Positions 27,225 to 36,600 of a DNA stretch of 51,363 nucleotides are shown here, in pieces. The DNA is taken from assembly GCA_028285525.1 (NCBI GenBank), contig JANQOZ010000014.1, positions 1 through 51,363 on the forward strand, written 5' to 3'. The position numbers and the translations under genes were made by a program. A model generated the notes under the pieces. The model was not told the origin of the DNA. It was given only the letters and a program-made list of their open reading frames with translations, and made no database searches. The DNA comes from Lysobacterales bacterium. GTDB taxonomy: Bacteria; Pseudomonadota; Gammaproteobacteria; Xanthomonadales; SZUA-38. Each line of letters opens with the position of its first letter. Within the stretch, counting starts at the first letter, position 1.

Positions 27225-28519
27225 CGCCGGGTCACATTCAGCTTCAGGAAGTGGGTGGCACAGGAAATACACGGATCGTAGTTGCGCACGCCGCTTTCGC
27301 AGCGCTCGCGAAGCGATTGGTCATCGAGTGACAGATGATCGCAGACGATCCGATACAGATCCGCTTCGATGGCGGGCTGATTGATGCAGGTCGGCGGGCT
27401 GATTTGAGCGGAGGTGATTGTGCCGTCACCTTCGAGATCATAACGGTGATAGCAGATGCCGCGCGGCGCTTCGGTGCAGCCGTAGCCGGTGCAGGGCTCC
27501 TGGGGTTTCACGCAGACCGCTGACGGGGAGGGCGATGAATAGTCGGACAGAAGCTGCAGCGCGTGTTCGAAGCAGAAGATGATTTCGACGGTTCTGACGA
27601 GGATGCTCTTGTACGGATTGCGGCAGGGTGCGGACAAGCCGGCGCTTGCCGCCGCTTCCGCGGCGAGCGGCGTCAGTCGTTCGGCGTTGAGGGCAAAACG
27701 CGCGAGCGGGCCCACGTGGTAAGGCCGCCCGTCCGGGTCGCGGGCGTGCAGCGCGGTGGCGTGTGGCACCTGAGTCTCAACGACCAGCTGCTCGAAGTTG
27801 GCTACTTCGGCATCGATACCGGTGTTTGATCGGAGGCGACCTTCGTTGAACGGGTATTCGTCCGGGTGGTGCAGCGCCAGGAACTGGTAGTCCTGCTCAA
27901 AGTCAGGAAACGTCAGTCCACTCAGGAACTGGAGGGTTTGCTGAGAGGCCGCGAGGCCCCACTCAAGATCGGCCCTCAGCGCATCGAGCTCTCTCGCTTC
28001 AGGTGCCCGATACAAGCCGCCGACCTTCACGTTTACCTGATGGACTTCGCGCCCGCCCAGCACCGTCAGAATGCGATTGCCGATCGCTTTGATCCGCAGC
28101 ACGCGCTCCACGAGCTCGCGATGATCCTTAGCCATCTGGATGGCGTCTGGATAGCCGAGAAAATCCGGCAGGTGCAGCATACCGACGTGCAGCATGTGGC
28201 TTTCGATCCACTCCCCGCAGTACAGGAGACGGCGCAGCGCCCGCAGCTGTCCGTTCACCGTCGTATTGCAGGCATCCTCCATCGCGTGGCAGGCGCTCAT
28301 CAGATAGGCCACCGGGCAGATCCCGCAGATCCTGGCCGTAATGTCCGGTGCATCCAGGTAGCTGCGTCCTCTCAGCAGCGCCTCAAAAAAACGCGGCGGC
28401 TCAAAGATCTGGAGCTTCACCTGCTCAACCACGTTGCCCCGGATCTGAACGTCGAGAGCTCCCTCACCCTCAACCCGCGCAAGCTCGTCAAACTTGATGC
28501 GCCGTTTCTTAGGCGTCAT
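27221..28519 (-). CDS. hyhL: [NiFe] hydrogenase large subunit, group 3b type
   Basis: The 432-residue protein carries both nickel-binding cysteine pairs: [10 protein letters not shown] near residues 63-72 (the L1 motif as seen in cytoplasmic group 3 enzymes) and [18 protein letters not shown] at the C terminus. The last part after the histidine is the likely peptide removed by the protease. [15 protein letters not shown] near the start is also typical. The start at ATG 28519 is inside the small-subunit gene, giving an 11-base overlap; a longer frame to 28558 is less likely. Together with the beta and gamma subunits it forms a bidirectional NAD(P)-linked hydrogenase (sulfhydrogenase-like). Confidence 0.94.
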   Translation of the reverse strand: MTPKKRRIKFDELARVEGEGALDVQIRGNVVEQVKLQIFEPPRFFEALLRGRSYLDAPDITARICGICPVAYLMSACHAMEDACNTTVNGQLRALRRLLYCGEWIESHMLHVGMLHLPDFLGYPDAIQMAKDHRELVERVLRIKAIGNRILTVLGGREVHQVNVKVGGLYRAPEARELDALRADLEWGLAASQQTLQFLSGLTFPDFEQDYQFLALHHPDEYPFNEGRLRSNTGIDAEVANFEQLVVETQVPHATALHARDPDGRPYHVGPLARFALNAERLTPLAAEAAASAGLSAPCRNPYKSILVRTVEIIFCFEHALQLLSDYSSPSPSAVCVKPQEPCTGYGCTEAPRGICYHRYDLEGDGTITSAQISPPTCINQPAIEADLYRIVCDHLSLDDQSLRERCESGVRNYDPCISCATHFLKLNVTRR

Positions 28520-29303
28520 CGGACTGGACGGCAAGACGAAAGGGTGCCGACGCGGCATTGAACGATTGGAACAGGTCGTGACGCTGCCGGGCGCTCAAAC
28601 CCAGGTCTTGGAGCGTCTGCGCCATGGCGAGTGGGCGGCTGCTGTCCATCGGCCCAAAGCAGCCGTAGCAGCCGCGTCCGAAACGAGGACAGATGGCGCC
28701 GCAGCCCGTCTGTGTGGCCGGACCCAGACAGGGTTCGCTGGCGCTGACCATGACGCACGGGTATCCGGCTCGCTTGCAGTCCTGGCAAACGCTGCCGGTG
28801 GACTGCCTGGGGTTGAGCCCGGCCGCAATGGACGCCAGGAGGGCCAGCAGCTGATGTTTGCCCACCGGGCAACCGCGCAGCTCGTAATCCACCTTGACGT
28901 GCTGGGCAATCGGCGTGCTGGTGGACAGCGTGTCGATCTCCTCGGGTTTGGGGTACACCACCCGGACGAAGTCTCCCTGCGGGAAGAAGTTTTTGAGCGC
29001 CTGTACGCCCCCCGAAGTGGCGCACGCGCCGATGGCTACCAGCAGCCGGGACTGCTCTCGAATCCTCTGGATGCGTTTTTGGTCCCGCTCCGTGGTGATG
29101 GAGCCCTCCACGAGCGACACGTCGTAGGGGCCCGGGGCCGATCGACTGGTGGCTTCCGGAAAGTGCGCAATGTCGATTCGGGCGGCAAGCCCAAGCAGCG
29201 CTTCTTCGCAGTCGAGCAGAGACAGCTGACAACCATCGCAGGAGGCAAATTTCCATACGGCCAGCTTGAGGCGCGGCAGGGAAACTGGGCTTTCGTTGGA
29301 CAT
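28509..29303 (-). CDS. hyhS: [NiFe] hydrogenase small (delta) subunit, group 3b type
   Basis: The 264-residue protein shows the proximal-cluster cysteines in [24 protein letters not shown] and [11 protein letters not shown], plus further clusters in [12 protein letters not shown] and [19 protein letters not shown]. This set matches short cytoplasmic group 3 small subunits, which lack a Tat signal. It carries electrons between the Ni-Fe site in the large subunit and the gamma/beta electron-transfer subunits. A four-base-scale gap separates it from the gamma gene, and its 3' end overlaps the large-subunit gene, so the operon is tightly coupled. Confidence 0.94.
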   Translation of the reverse strand: MSNESPVSLPRLKLAVWKFASCDGCQLSLLDCEEALLGLAARIDIAHFPEATSRSAPGPYDVSLVEGSITTERDQKRIQRIREQSRLLVAIGACATSGGVQALKNFFPQGDFVRVVYPKPEEIDTLSTSTPIAQHVKVDYELRGCPVGKHQLLALLASIAAGLNPRQSTGSVCQDCKRAGYPCVMVSASEPCLGPATQTGCGAICPRFGRGCYGCFGPMDSSRPLAMAQTLQDLGLSARQRHDLFQSFNAASAPFRLAVQSDDA

Positions 29304-29306
29304 CCG

Positions 29307-30122
29307 CTAGAGTTCTCTGATCGCCAGACAGTCCGAGACCGCGTCATAGCCGAAGACCGGACCATCCCGACACACCAGATACGGCCCGAGCTGACAGTGC
29401 CCGCATTGCCCGGTGCCGCATTCCATGTTGCGCTCGATGGACAGATGAAGGTGCTCCGGATTCAGGCCCTTGCGCAGCAGCGTGCCGGCAGCAAAACGCA
29501 TCATCACTTCGGGACCGCAGATCAGCGCCGTCGCCGAGCGGTTGATCGTCGCGGCCTCCAGCGGCTGTGTGACAAAGCCGACCGGACCGCGCCAGTCCGG
29601 ACTCCCCCGATCCACGATGACGTTGACCTCGATATTCTGCTGCGTCCACGTTTTCAGGTCGTCCTGGAACAGCAGCGAAGCGCGGTCTCGCGTCCCGTAG
29701 AACAGCTGAACGCGGCCAAAGCGGGACCGTTCCCGGGCCACCGTATCCAGCACCGGCCGCAGCGGCGCGATGCCCAGACCGCCTGCTACCACCACCACGT
29801 CCCCGCCGCTCATCGTCTCGACGGGCCAGCCGACGCCGAACGGCCCGCGAAGGCCAACCGTATCGCCGACGACGAGCTGTCGCAGGCCGCGCGTGACCCG
29901 GCCCACCGCTCGAATCGTATGGGCCAGCACATCAGCATGAATTCGACTCACGCTGATCGGGGCCTCGCCGGCGCCGAAGGCGTACAGCATGTTGAACTGT
30001 CCCGGCGCTGCAACCACGCGTTTGCCGTCAGCCGGTGCCAGCTCCACCGTCCAGGTGTCCTCGAGCTGGTCGCTGACCGCACAGACACGAAACGGGCGTG
30101 GATGGGGTTGGCTAAGGGACAT
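29307..30122 (-). CDS. hyhG: hydrogenase gamma subunit, FAD/NAD(P)-binding
   Basis: The 271-residue protein matches the ferredoxin-reductase-like gamma subunit of group 3b hydrogenases. It has a FAD-binding barrel (PGQFNMLYAFGAGEAPISVSR), a nucleotide-binding phrase (VVVAGGLGIAPLRPVLD), ICGPEVMMRF, and a C-terminal [2Fe-2S] cysteine group (MECGTGQCGHCQLGPYLVCRDGP). It transfers electrons between NAD(P)H and the Fe-S subunits. It overlaps the preceding cyclic-nucleotide-binding gene by 11 bases. NADP(H) preference is known for the group but not proven here. Confidence 0.94.
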   Translation of the reverse strand: MSLSQPHPRPFRVCAVSDQLEDTWTVELAPADGKRVVAAPGQFNMLYAFGAGEAPISVSRIHADVLAHTIRAVGRVTRGLRQLVVGDTVGLRGPFGVGWPVETMSGGDVVVVAGGLGIAPLRPVLDTVARERSRFGRVQLFYGTRDRASLLFQDDLKTWTQQNIEVNVIVDRGSPDWRGPVGFVTQPLEAATINRSATALICGPEVMMRFAAGTLLRKGLNPEHLHLSIERNMECGTGQCGHCQLGPYLVCRDGPVFGYDAVSDCLAIREL

Positions 30123-30600
30123 CAGAAGAGGTGTCGTCGGGCGCGGAGTACATGTCCATCAGGCGCATACGGGCCCCGGTAAGCCGGTCGGCCAGCACCC
30201 GCACAAACCGGCTGTAAAGCTCGTTGGCAAGGGCCGGATTGTGGCCGAGCTTTTCGCGAAGGCAGCGCCCGTCCAGGGCAATTGCCCGCACCGGCTCGAC
30301 TGCCCGTGCGTCGAAGACCCAGCGGTAGCGTTCGACCAGCCAGGACCAGCCAAGGACATCGCCGGTTTCAATGGTTTCGACAATCAGCGCGCCCTTGCCC
30401 GGTACGGACACTTCCAGCGATACCCTGCCGGAACGCAGCAGAAAGAAATGGTCTGCGGCCTGACCCTCGCGGGCGAGGTACTCACCGGGTTCGAATACCT
30501 GGTTTTCGCCGCAGCCACTGACGATCTCGCTGACCGCTTGCGAGAGGTGCTCAAAAAACGGATGGGCGCCGATCAGCTGATCCATACGTTGGGTCTTCAT
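30112..30600 (-). CDS. stand-alone cyclic-nucleotide-binding-domain protein in the hydrogenase operon
   Basis: From ATG 30600, which overlaps the beta-subunit stop as ATGA, this is a 162-residue protein. It is essentially one Crp-type cyclic-nucleotide-binding domain: FEPGEYLAREGQAADHFFLLRSGRVSLEV, ETIETGDVLGWSWLV, FDARAVEPVRAIALD, then the helix FVRVLADRLTGARMRLMDMY. There is no DNA-binding domain. The phosphate-binding cassette lacks the consensus arginine-serine pair, which is replaced by WLVERYRWVFDAR, so ligand binding is unsure. It lies between the beta and gamma genes and is probably a regulatory or assembly partner of the enzyme. Similar insertions have been seen in other group 3b operons. 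Confidence 0.85.
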   Translation of the reverse strand: MKTQRMDQLIGAHPFFEHLSQAVSEIVSGCGENQVFEPGEYLAREGQAADHFFLLRSGRVSLEVSVPGKGALIVETIETGDVLGWSWLVERYRWVFDARAVEPVRAIALDGRCLREKLGHNPALANELYSRFVRVLADRLTGARMRLMDMYSAPDDTSSDVP

Positions 30601-31730
30601 GGCGGTGCACCCCTGTCGCCAGCCATAGCGGCCAGTTCCTGCGTGATATCGATCCCGGCGGGGCACCAGGTGATGCAGCGGCCACAGCCGACACATCCGG
30701 ATTCGCCAAACTGCTCATGCCAGGTCGATAGCTTGTGAGTCATCCACTGGCGGTAGCGCGAGGCGATCGATTCGCGAACGATGCCGCCCGCGAGACTGAA
30801 GTCCCGGTTGAAACACGAATCCCAAACCAAACGCTGCTCGGCCGACGTGCCGTCGATAGTGATGGTGTCCTCGCGGCGCGAACAGAAACACGTGGGACAC
30901 ACCATGGTGCAGTTGCCGCAGCTCAGGCATCGATCGCCGATCGTTTCCCAGCGCGGATGTTCAGGGTGATCAGCATGCAGGCGTTTGGCGGCCTGCTTGT
31001 CGAGACCTCGTTCAATGAGTTCGACCGCTCGCCCGCTGACCGCTGAAGCGGCCTCTCGATGCAGACGCGTGGCGGGCTCGAGCGTTAGCTTCTCCGCAAT
31101 CCGGCGGCCGCTGGCGCTCCCGGTACGCAACACAAAGTAATGCTCCGTATCGCTGGCGATTTCGGTGAGCGCGAGGTCGAACCCCTCATCCGCTGCCGGT
31201 CCTGATCCCATGGAGGTACAAAAACACGTGGCCGCCGGATGGCTGCAGTCGATCGCCACCACAAAAGTCTGAGCCAGCGCCGCGCCGTAGGCGGAGGAGC
31301 CTGGGTCATAAGCGTCGAAAACGCGAGCCTGTTTTGCGATCGCTGCGACGTCACAGCCGCGTACCCCCAGCAGCGCCCGTCTGCGCGTCTCGGGCGTCTC
31401 ACCGGCAAAACGGACCACGTGTTCGTCGCGCTCCGCGCGAAACAGCGTTTGTTCGGGAGGGAACAGATACCGCTTCCAGCTTTCCTGGCCGACAACGTAT
31501 CCGAACCACCCAGGACTGCCATCACTACGCACCCGGTAGTTCCCCGGCGCGTGTTCGTCGGCAACGCCTTTGGGCAGGTCCTCAGCCCGTTCGATCACCC
31601 CCAGTCCAATGACCCCGTGTCTGAGCGTTGGTCCGACCAGCTCATAGCCTGCTTTTGCCAGCGTACCCAACAAAAGGTCGAATTCTTGCGCTGGGAGCAC
31701 GCCAGCGGCTTGCTCAACGCACTTTGTCAT
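30597..31730 (-). CDS. hyhB: hydrogenase beta subunit, 4Fe-4S electron-transfer protein
   Basis: The 377-residue protein matches the sulfhydrogenase beta subunit. It has a GCD motif in LLGVRGCDVAAIAKQ, CFCTSMGSGP, and two C-terminal [4Fe-4S] groups, CLSCGNCTMVCPTCFC and CVGCGRCITWCPAG, as in HydB/HyhB. It relays electrons between the gamma subunit and the hydrogenase module in the cytoplasm. It is the first gene of the operon, 181 bp from the divergent FixJ-type regulator gene. Its stop overlaps the cyclic-nucleotide-binding gene by four bases. All four subunits and the protease are in the same transcriptional direction. Confidence 0.93.
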   Translation of the reverse strand: MTKCVEQAAGVLPAQEFDLLLGTLAKAGYELVGPTLRHGVIGLGVIERAEDLPKGVADEHAPGNYRVRSDGSPGWFGYVVGQESWKRYLFPPEQTLFRAERDEHVVRFAGETPETRRRALLGVRGCDVAAIAKQARVFDAYDPGSSAYGAALAQTFVVAIDCSHPAATCFCTSMGSGPAADEGFDLALTEIASDTEHYFVLRTGSASGRRIAEKLTLEPATRLHREAASAVSGRAVELIERGLDKQAAKRLHADHPEHPRWETIGDRCLSCGNCTMVCPTCFCSRREDTITIDGTSAEQRLVWDSCFNRDFSLAGGIVRESIASRYRQWMTHKLSTWHEQFGESGCVGCGRCITWCPAGIDITQELAAMAGDRGAPP

Positions 31731-31911
31731 TCCCCCAATCTAATCACCCTGCTGAGGATGCCAATAGGGGCTTGCCCGTAGCGAGGTGAGCGCCTGGTCC
31801 GGGGGCTCGAAGAGCGAAAATCCAGCGTCGGCAAATACTTATGGTGAAAACCGGGTTGATTTGTGACGATGGGGGATGAGGACTGAACCCGATCAGTAAG
31901 GAGGTGGAGTG

Positions 31912-32652
31912 ATGGGACATTCCGAATCCACTACCGACTTTGCGCCCGATCTCGCTCAGGGATCTGCCGCAAATCCGGAGGGAAATCAGGCGATTGAACC
32001 AGCCGATAATCCGGCGATCGACCAGACGGTTTACGTGGTTGATGATGATGACGCGATCCGCAGCGCCCTCAAACTGCTGCTGGAGTCGGTCAACCTAAAG
32101 TGCCGGGCGCTGGCCTCGGCCCAGCAGTTCCTGGACGTCTATGACGGCCGGCCGGGTGTGCTGGTGCTGGACGTCAGAATGCCGGAGATGAGTGGGCTTG
32201 AGCTGCAGCGGGAGCTCATGACGCGCGACTACCGCCAGCTGGCGCTGATTTTCATGTCGGGCCACGGCGATATTCCGATGGCCGTTGAGGCGCTGAAGCT
32301 CGGGGCCGTCGACTTCCTGCCGAAGCCGTTTCGCGACCAGGATTTGCTCCATCGCGTGAACGAAGCGCTGGAACAAAACCGCGCTGGACACGAATCAGCC
32401 CTGCAGGCTGATGAGGTTAACCGCCGCATCGACAGCCTCACGCCGCGGGAGCGGCAGGTGATGGCGCTGATCGCGGACGGTCATGCCAACAAGAGCATCG
32501 GCATCGAGCTGGGGATATCGCCGCGTACTGTGGAGATTCACCGGTCGCACGCGATGGAAAAAATGGCCGTGCGCTCCGTTGCCCACCTGGTGCGTATGCT
32601 GGACCGCGTCGGCTTTTTCGACAAATCGCGCGAGCGCGTCGCGCTTGCCTGA
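31912..32652 (+). CDS. FixJ-type response regulator (receiver plus LuxR-type HTH)
   Basis: The 246-residue protein has an N-terminal receiver (VYVVDDDDAIRSALKLLLESV, phospho-acceptor Asp87 in VLDVRMPEMSG, conserved lysine in LPKPF) and a C-terminal LuxR helix-turn-helix (LTPRERQVMALIADGHANKSIGIELGISPRTVEIHRSHAMEKM). This is the FixJ/NarL-type layout, often linked to oxygen or redox control. The start is well fixed: AAGGAGGTG, a near-perfect match to the anti-Shine-Dalgarno, lies seven bases from ATG 31912. It faces the hydrogenase operon head-to-head and could regulate it; no cognate kinase gene is nearby. Confidence 0.93.
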   Translation: MGHSESTTDFAPDLAQGSAANPEGNQAIEPADNPAIDQTVYVVDDDDAIRSALKLLLESVNLKCRALASAQQFLDVYDGRPGVLVLDVRMPEMSGLELQRELMTRDYRQLALIFMSGHGDIPMAVEALKLGAVDFLPKPFRDQDLLHRVNEALEQNRAGHESALQADEVNRRIDSLTPRERQVMALIADGHANKSIGIELGISPRTVEIHRSHAMEKMAVRSVAHLVRMLDRVGFFDKSRERVALA

Positions 32653-32669
32653 GTCCGGTGAGGATATCT

Positions 32670-33632
32670 CTAAAACAGCTTTTGGTCGCCGGCCTCCTGG
32701 CCGGCCATGCCCTCAGCCAGGATGCGTTCGTAGTGGTTTCGAAGGGTGATCGTGCCGAAGCTGGGCGTTGCTGAGGCGTCGTAGCGGCCGCTTTCTTCGT
32801 CCCAGAGCAGCATAGACTCAGTGGCGTAGTAGCGCCCGATTCGCGCCAGCTCCGCCTTGGCCGCCAGGGCCGGGACGAGCTTGCTCAGCGGGCTCAGCAG
32901 GCCCAGCGCCACCGAAAAAATTGCTGTAGGCACTCGCTTAAAGCGTGGCGGCATTCCCGCGACCTCGAACAACATATGTCCCTGTTCGCGCGGGGTCAGT
33001 GCCGGCCCGGGTCCGCCGATCGGCAAAATCCGGTTTTGCTTCGCCGGGTCATCGAGACACCCCACCATAAACGCCGCGAGGTCCGCTTCGGCGATCGGCT
33101 TACAGGCTGTGAGGCTCCCGTCGCCGAACACCAGGAACGGCTTGCCCTGCTGCACGCGCGGAATCTGGCCGGAAAGTGAGCGGAAGAAAGCGGTAGGACG
33201 CACGATCGAATAGGTCAGTCCACTCGCCTTGAGTTCAGCCTCAAACGCGAGCTTGGCCTGCTGAAACGCCAGCTTTGGCCGCTGGACGCAGATCGCCGAA
33301 AGCAGCACAAAATGGGTCGCACCGAGAGCCGAGGCAACCTGGAGAAGGTTCCGGTTGGCCTGGTAGTCGACACGCCAAGCGTCTTTCGCGACGCCGCTGC
33401 GTGAAGCGATGCAGGAAATGACGGTCCGCGCGCTGACGCCCGAGAGCGCCGCGGAAAGCTTTTCGGAGTCGACCAGTTCGGTAGGGATGACCCGACAGCC
33501 GGGGGGCGCCTGGTCCGGTCTGCGCAGCGGTGCAACAACCTCAAAGCCGTCCGCCAGCAGCCTGGCGGCCACCGCGCGACCGATATACCCCGAAGCACCC
33601 GCCAGCAACACGGGATGTTGGTTGGCACCCAA
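32670..33632 (-). CDS. bciA: divinyl (proto)chlorophyllide 8-vinyl reductase, BciA-like
   Basis: The 320-residue protein has an NmrA-like Rossmann start (VLLAGASGYIGRAVAARLL). Its second half matches the plant DVR/BciA family closely: ILPIGGPGPALTPREQGHMLF, RIGRYYATESMLLWDEESG, and EGMAGQEAGDQ near the end. These phrases, more than the Rossmann motif, set the call. The enzyme reduces the 8-vinyl group of divinyl chlorophyllide or protochlorophyllide with NADPH in (bacterio)chlorophyll synthesis. It converges with the FixJ-like gene, 17 bp away. No other bch gene is in the window. A non-chlorophyll substrate cannot be excluded. Confidence 0.85.
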   Translation of the reverse strand: MGANQHPVLLAGASGYIGRAVAARLLADGFEVVAPLRRPDQAPPGCRVIPTELVDSEKLSAALSGVSARTVISCIASRSGVAKDAWRVDYQANRNLLQVASALGATHFVLLSAICVQRPKLAFQQAKLAFEAELKASGLTYSIVRPTAFFRSLSGQIPRVQQGKPFLVFGDGSLTACKPIAEADLAAFMVGCLDDPAKQNRILPIGGPGPALTPREQGHMLFEVAGMPPRFKRVPTAIFSVALGLLSPLSKLVPALAAKAELARIGRYYATESMLLWDEESGRYDASATPSFGTITLRNHYERILAEGMAGQEAGDQKLF

Positions 33633-33697
33633 GGTTCTTACGTTATCGCTACGGAGCGCGAGGCGTGCGCGGGGTACATGACTATCTCTGCTCCAAG

Positions 33698-36600
33698 CTA
33701 CTCCAGGCCGTTGCGAAAGACCAGGTCGCCAACAACGCTGCGGGTTACCGGCAGTGAGACGTTGCCGTCATCGTCAACCGCAAAAGCCGCGACGCTCAGT
33801 CGAGGTGATTCGAAATCCACCATCGGCAGTTCACCGCCCCAGCGACCGTTCCCCAGGTCGTTGAGCACCTGGGTGACCTCGCAGCTGCCGTTCATGCCGA
33901 TCACCGCCACCACGCGGTCGATGGTGCCCGTGGTCGTGATGCCGCTTACGGTTAGATTGTACGCGCTGCCTTCGGTCACCACCGACGGTCCCTGGGTCGA
34001 CTCGATCAAGGGGGCATCCCCGGCCAGCAGAATTCCGGAGCCAATCCGGTAGGCGCCGGCTGATAGGCCGTCGAAGAGCTGATTGGGAACGTTGTTGCCG
34101 TCGGTGTCGATCTCTGGGTTCTGGCAGTCCGCGGCAAAGCGAATGCCGCTGCGGGCCTGGCGAAAGGCGTCGAATACCGTGGCGCCGTTGAGCGTCTGCG
34201 ACCAGAAGAAGCGGGAAAATGACACGACGCCTTCCAGCGCGTTGGCTGCAACGTCGGTACCCGACGCGCTGGCGATCAGGAATCGACGGCCATCCGACGG
34301 GGTCAGCTGGTTCACAAATTCGCCGGCCAGATCGCCGTCAACGATCACCGTGACACGCCCCGGGTTGGCGGCCTCAGCGATGTCCAGAAACCCGTCCAGC
34401 GCTGCTGCGGTCAGCACGTCGTCGCCCGCAAGCTGAAAGCCGCCGCCGCCGCGAGGGCCGGTCAGGTAGACCGTCAGATCCTGCGTCTCGGTGGCGCCCC
34501 ATACCGAAATGGCGTCTTCCACGTTGCTGAGGGTTGCGGTGGCGTCGAAGCCGGCCACGGCCTCGGGCGTGAGAAACTGCACGGCGTCGCAGATTGCGCT
34601 GTCGCAGGAGACGCCGTCCGGACCGTAACCCTGCTGTTCCAGCGCCGCGTAAGCGAGGCGGGTATTGGCGCTGACCGCCGCAAAGCCGGCGTCCGATTGA
34701 TCGCCCCCGGCGATAATTACGGCGCGCCGCTGCAGCGGGCTGTTGACGGTCACCGTGCTGATGCTCGGCACCGAGACGTTGCCGAAGCCATCCTCTGCGT
34801 AGATCACGACCTGGTAGGTGCCGATTTCGGAAAAGCCCGCAAAGCTCGCCGAGAAATCATCGCCGCTTTGCGAGTCCAGATTCACCGTGGGCAGTTCACT
34901 CACCGGGTTGTCGGCTGAGCCAGGCACGTAGCCGGGTGGAATCAGCGTTGCCCAGACCCGGGCAACGCCGTCGGAGTCGGTTACGCCGAACGCGGTCAGC
35001 ACAGTTTCGTTGCCGTTTGCGAGCGTAGTGGGCGGAAAGACGCTGGTGATGATAGGCCGCGAGCCGCTGATGATGGTGCCGTTGCCGATAAAGCCGCCGC
35101 CGATCAGGTCGAGCACGGCAAAGTCCGCGGTCTCGTTCCCGATACCGTTGCCGTTGCTGTCCAGGATTGGGTTTTGCGTTGGAAATGCCTGCTCGATCAC
35201 CTCGGTGGCCGCCTCATAGGCTGCCTTGAGCGACTGCCCGTTGAAGATCTGCGTCCAGAACTGGTTGGAAAAAGAGAGCGCACCCTGCGAGACAAAGTAG
35301 GCGCTCTGGTCGGCCCGTGCGCTGGCAATAACAATTCGGTTGGCGCTGCCGGCGCTGATCTCGTCGACGAAGGAGCCGGACTGGCAGGCATCGTAGATCA
35401 CGGTGATGCGCTGGCCACCGCTGGCCTGCTGCCAGGTGTCCAGCCATTCGTTGAGCTGGGTACTGGTGATCGTCTCGTTGCCGCTCAGCCGGAACGTGTC
35501 GTCGCCGCCGTGATCCACCAGGTAGATCACAAGCTCGGTGGCGTCCGCGGAAAAGGCTCCGGTGATCGCAGCTTCCAGTTCGCTGCCGATCGCCCGCGCG
35601 TCGATGTCGTCCTCGACGCCGTTCTGGTCCAGGTCGGCATTGTCATCGGACAGGTATTGAACGGCATCCTTGTCGAACCCCTGGTTGAGCAGGGTGCGGT
35701 ACCCAAAGTTGGCGTTGACCCGGGTTGCGTCCCACAGGGCGTTGCCGGGGTAGGGGCCTCCGCCGGCGACCACAATCGCTTTGGGGTTGTCTGTCGTGGT
35801 GAGAGCGCGGAAATACTTCACGCGGTTGTTCCGGCCATCCGCCACAACAATCTGGTCCGAACCTAGATCGACGGCGGATGAGTTCAGTATGCTGCGAACC
35901 TGACCAGGCCCTACACCTCGAGGCAGGACCGATTCCTGAATAAGTTCACCCCCTAGTGTGTAACGTTTTAGGCCGCCTTGGCTGGTTACCAAGAGGTCTC
36001 CAAGTTGCGTGTAGGTGATGTCGGTGCCGCCCCTACCAATATCGAAATCCCGCTGTGGCACGCCATCCTCGTTATAAAAGACTACCCTATCGAGGCTCAG
36101 AGCGATGAGGTGTTCTCCGTCTGTTGTCAGCGACCTGATCCTCATCGGAGCATTGGTTTCCGGATTGATCGACACCCATTCGCGCACGAACTCGTAAGTT
36201 GCGGTGTTGAAGACTTTTACTGTGTCGTTTCCAAAGTCTGTCAAGTAGATTTCAAGGCCATCGATCGTGCCGGCTCGCTTGCTGCAAGTTCGGAGAAACT
36301 GGCCGGGCTGGGTGCCCTGCGGCGTCGCGAGCGGCGCGTAGGTGGTGCCGTCCCCTGAGAAAAACTTTACGCCGTTGCAGTCTGTTACCCCATAAAAGTT
36401 CTCTGGAAAGCCATTGATCGCTTCCTGGATAGGACCGAGGTTGACAATTTTGTCGGTTGAGTCAATGTCTCCAAACAAGGGGGTGGTCGAGTCAAATATT
36501 CGAACCACTTGGCCTTCGCCGTCCAACGCAGACACTCGACTGTTCCGGAACTCGGAAACGTAAACAAGGCCATTTCGATTGTCCACGGCGATGTCCCGCG

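Noticed and set aside
28494-30182. A 562-codon open frame on the plus strand opposite the hydrogenase small and gamma genes.
   Set aside because: It runs antisense to genes with unmistakable motifs, has no domain wording, and is rich in Arg/His/Gln as expected for a shadow of GC-rich coding DNA.
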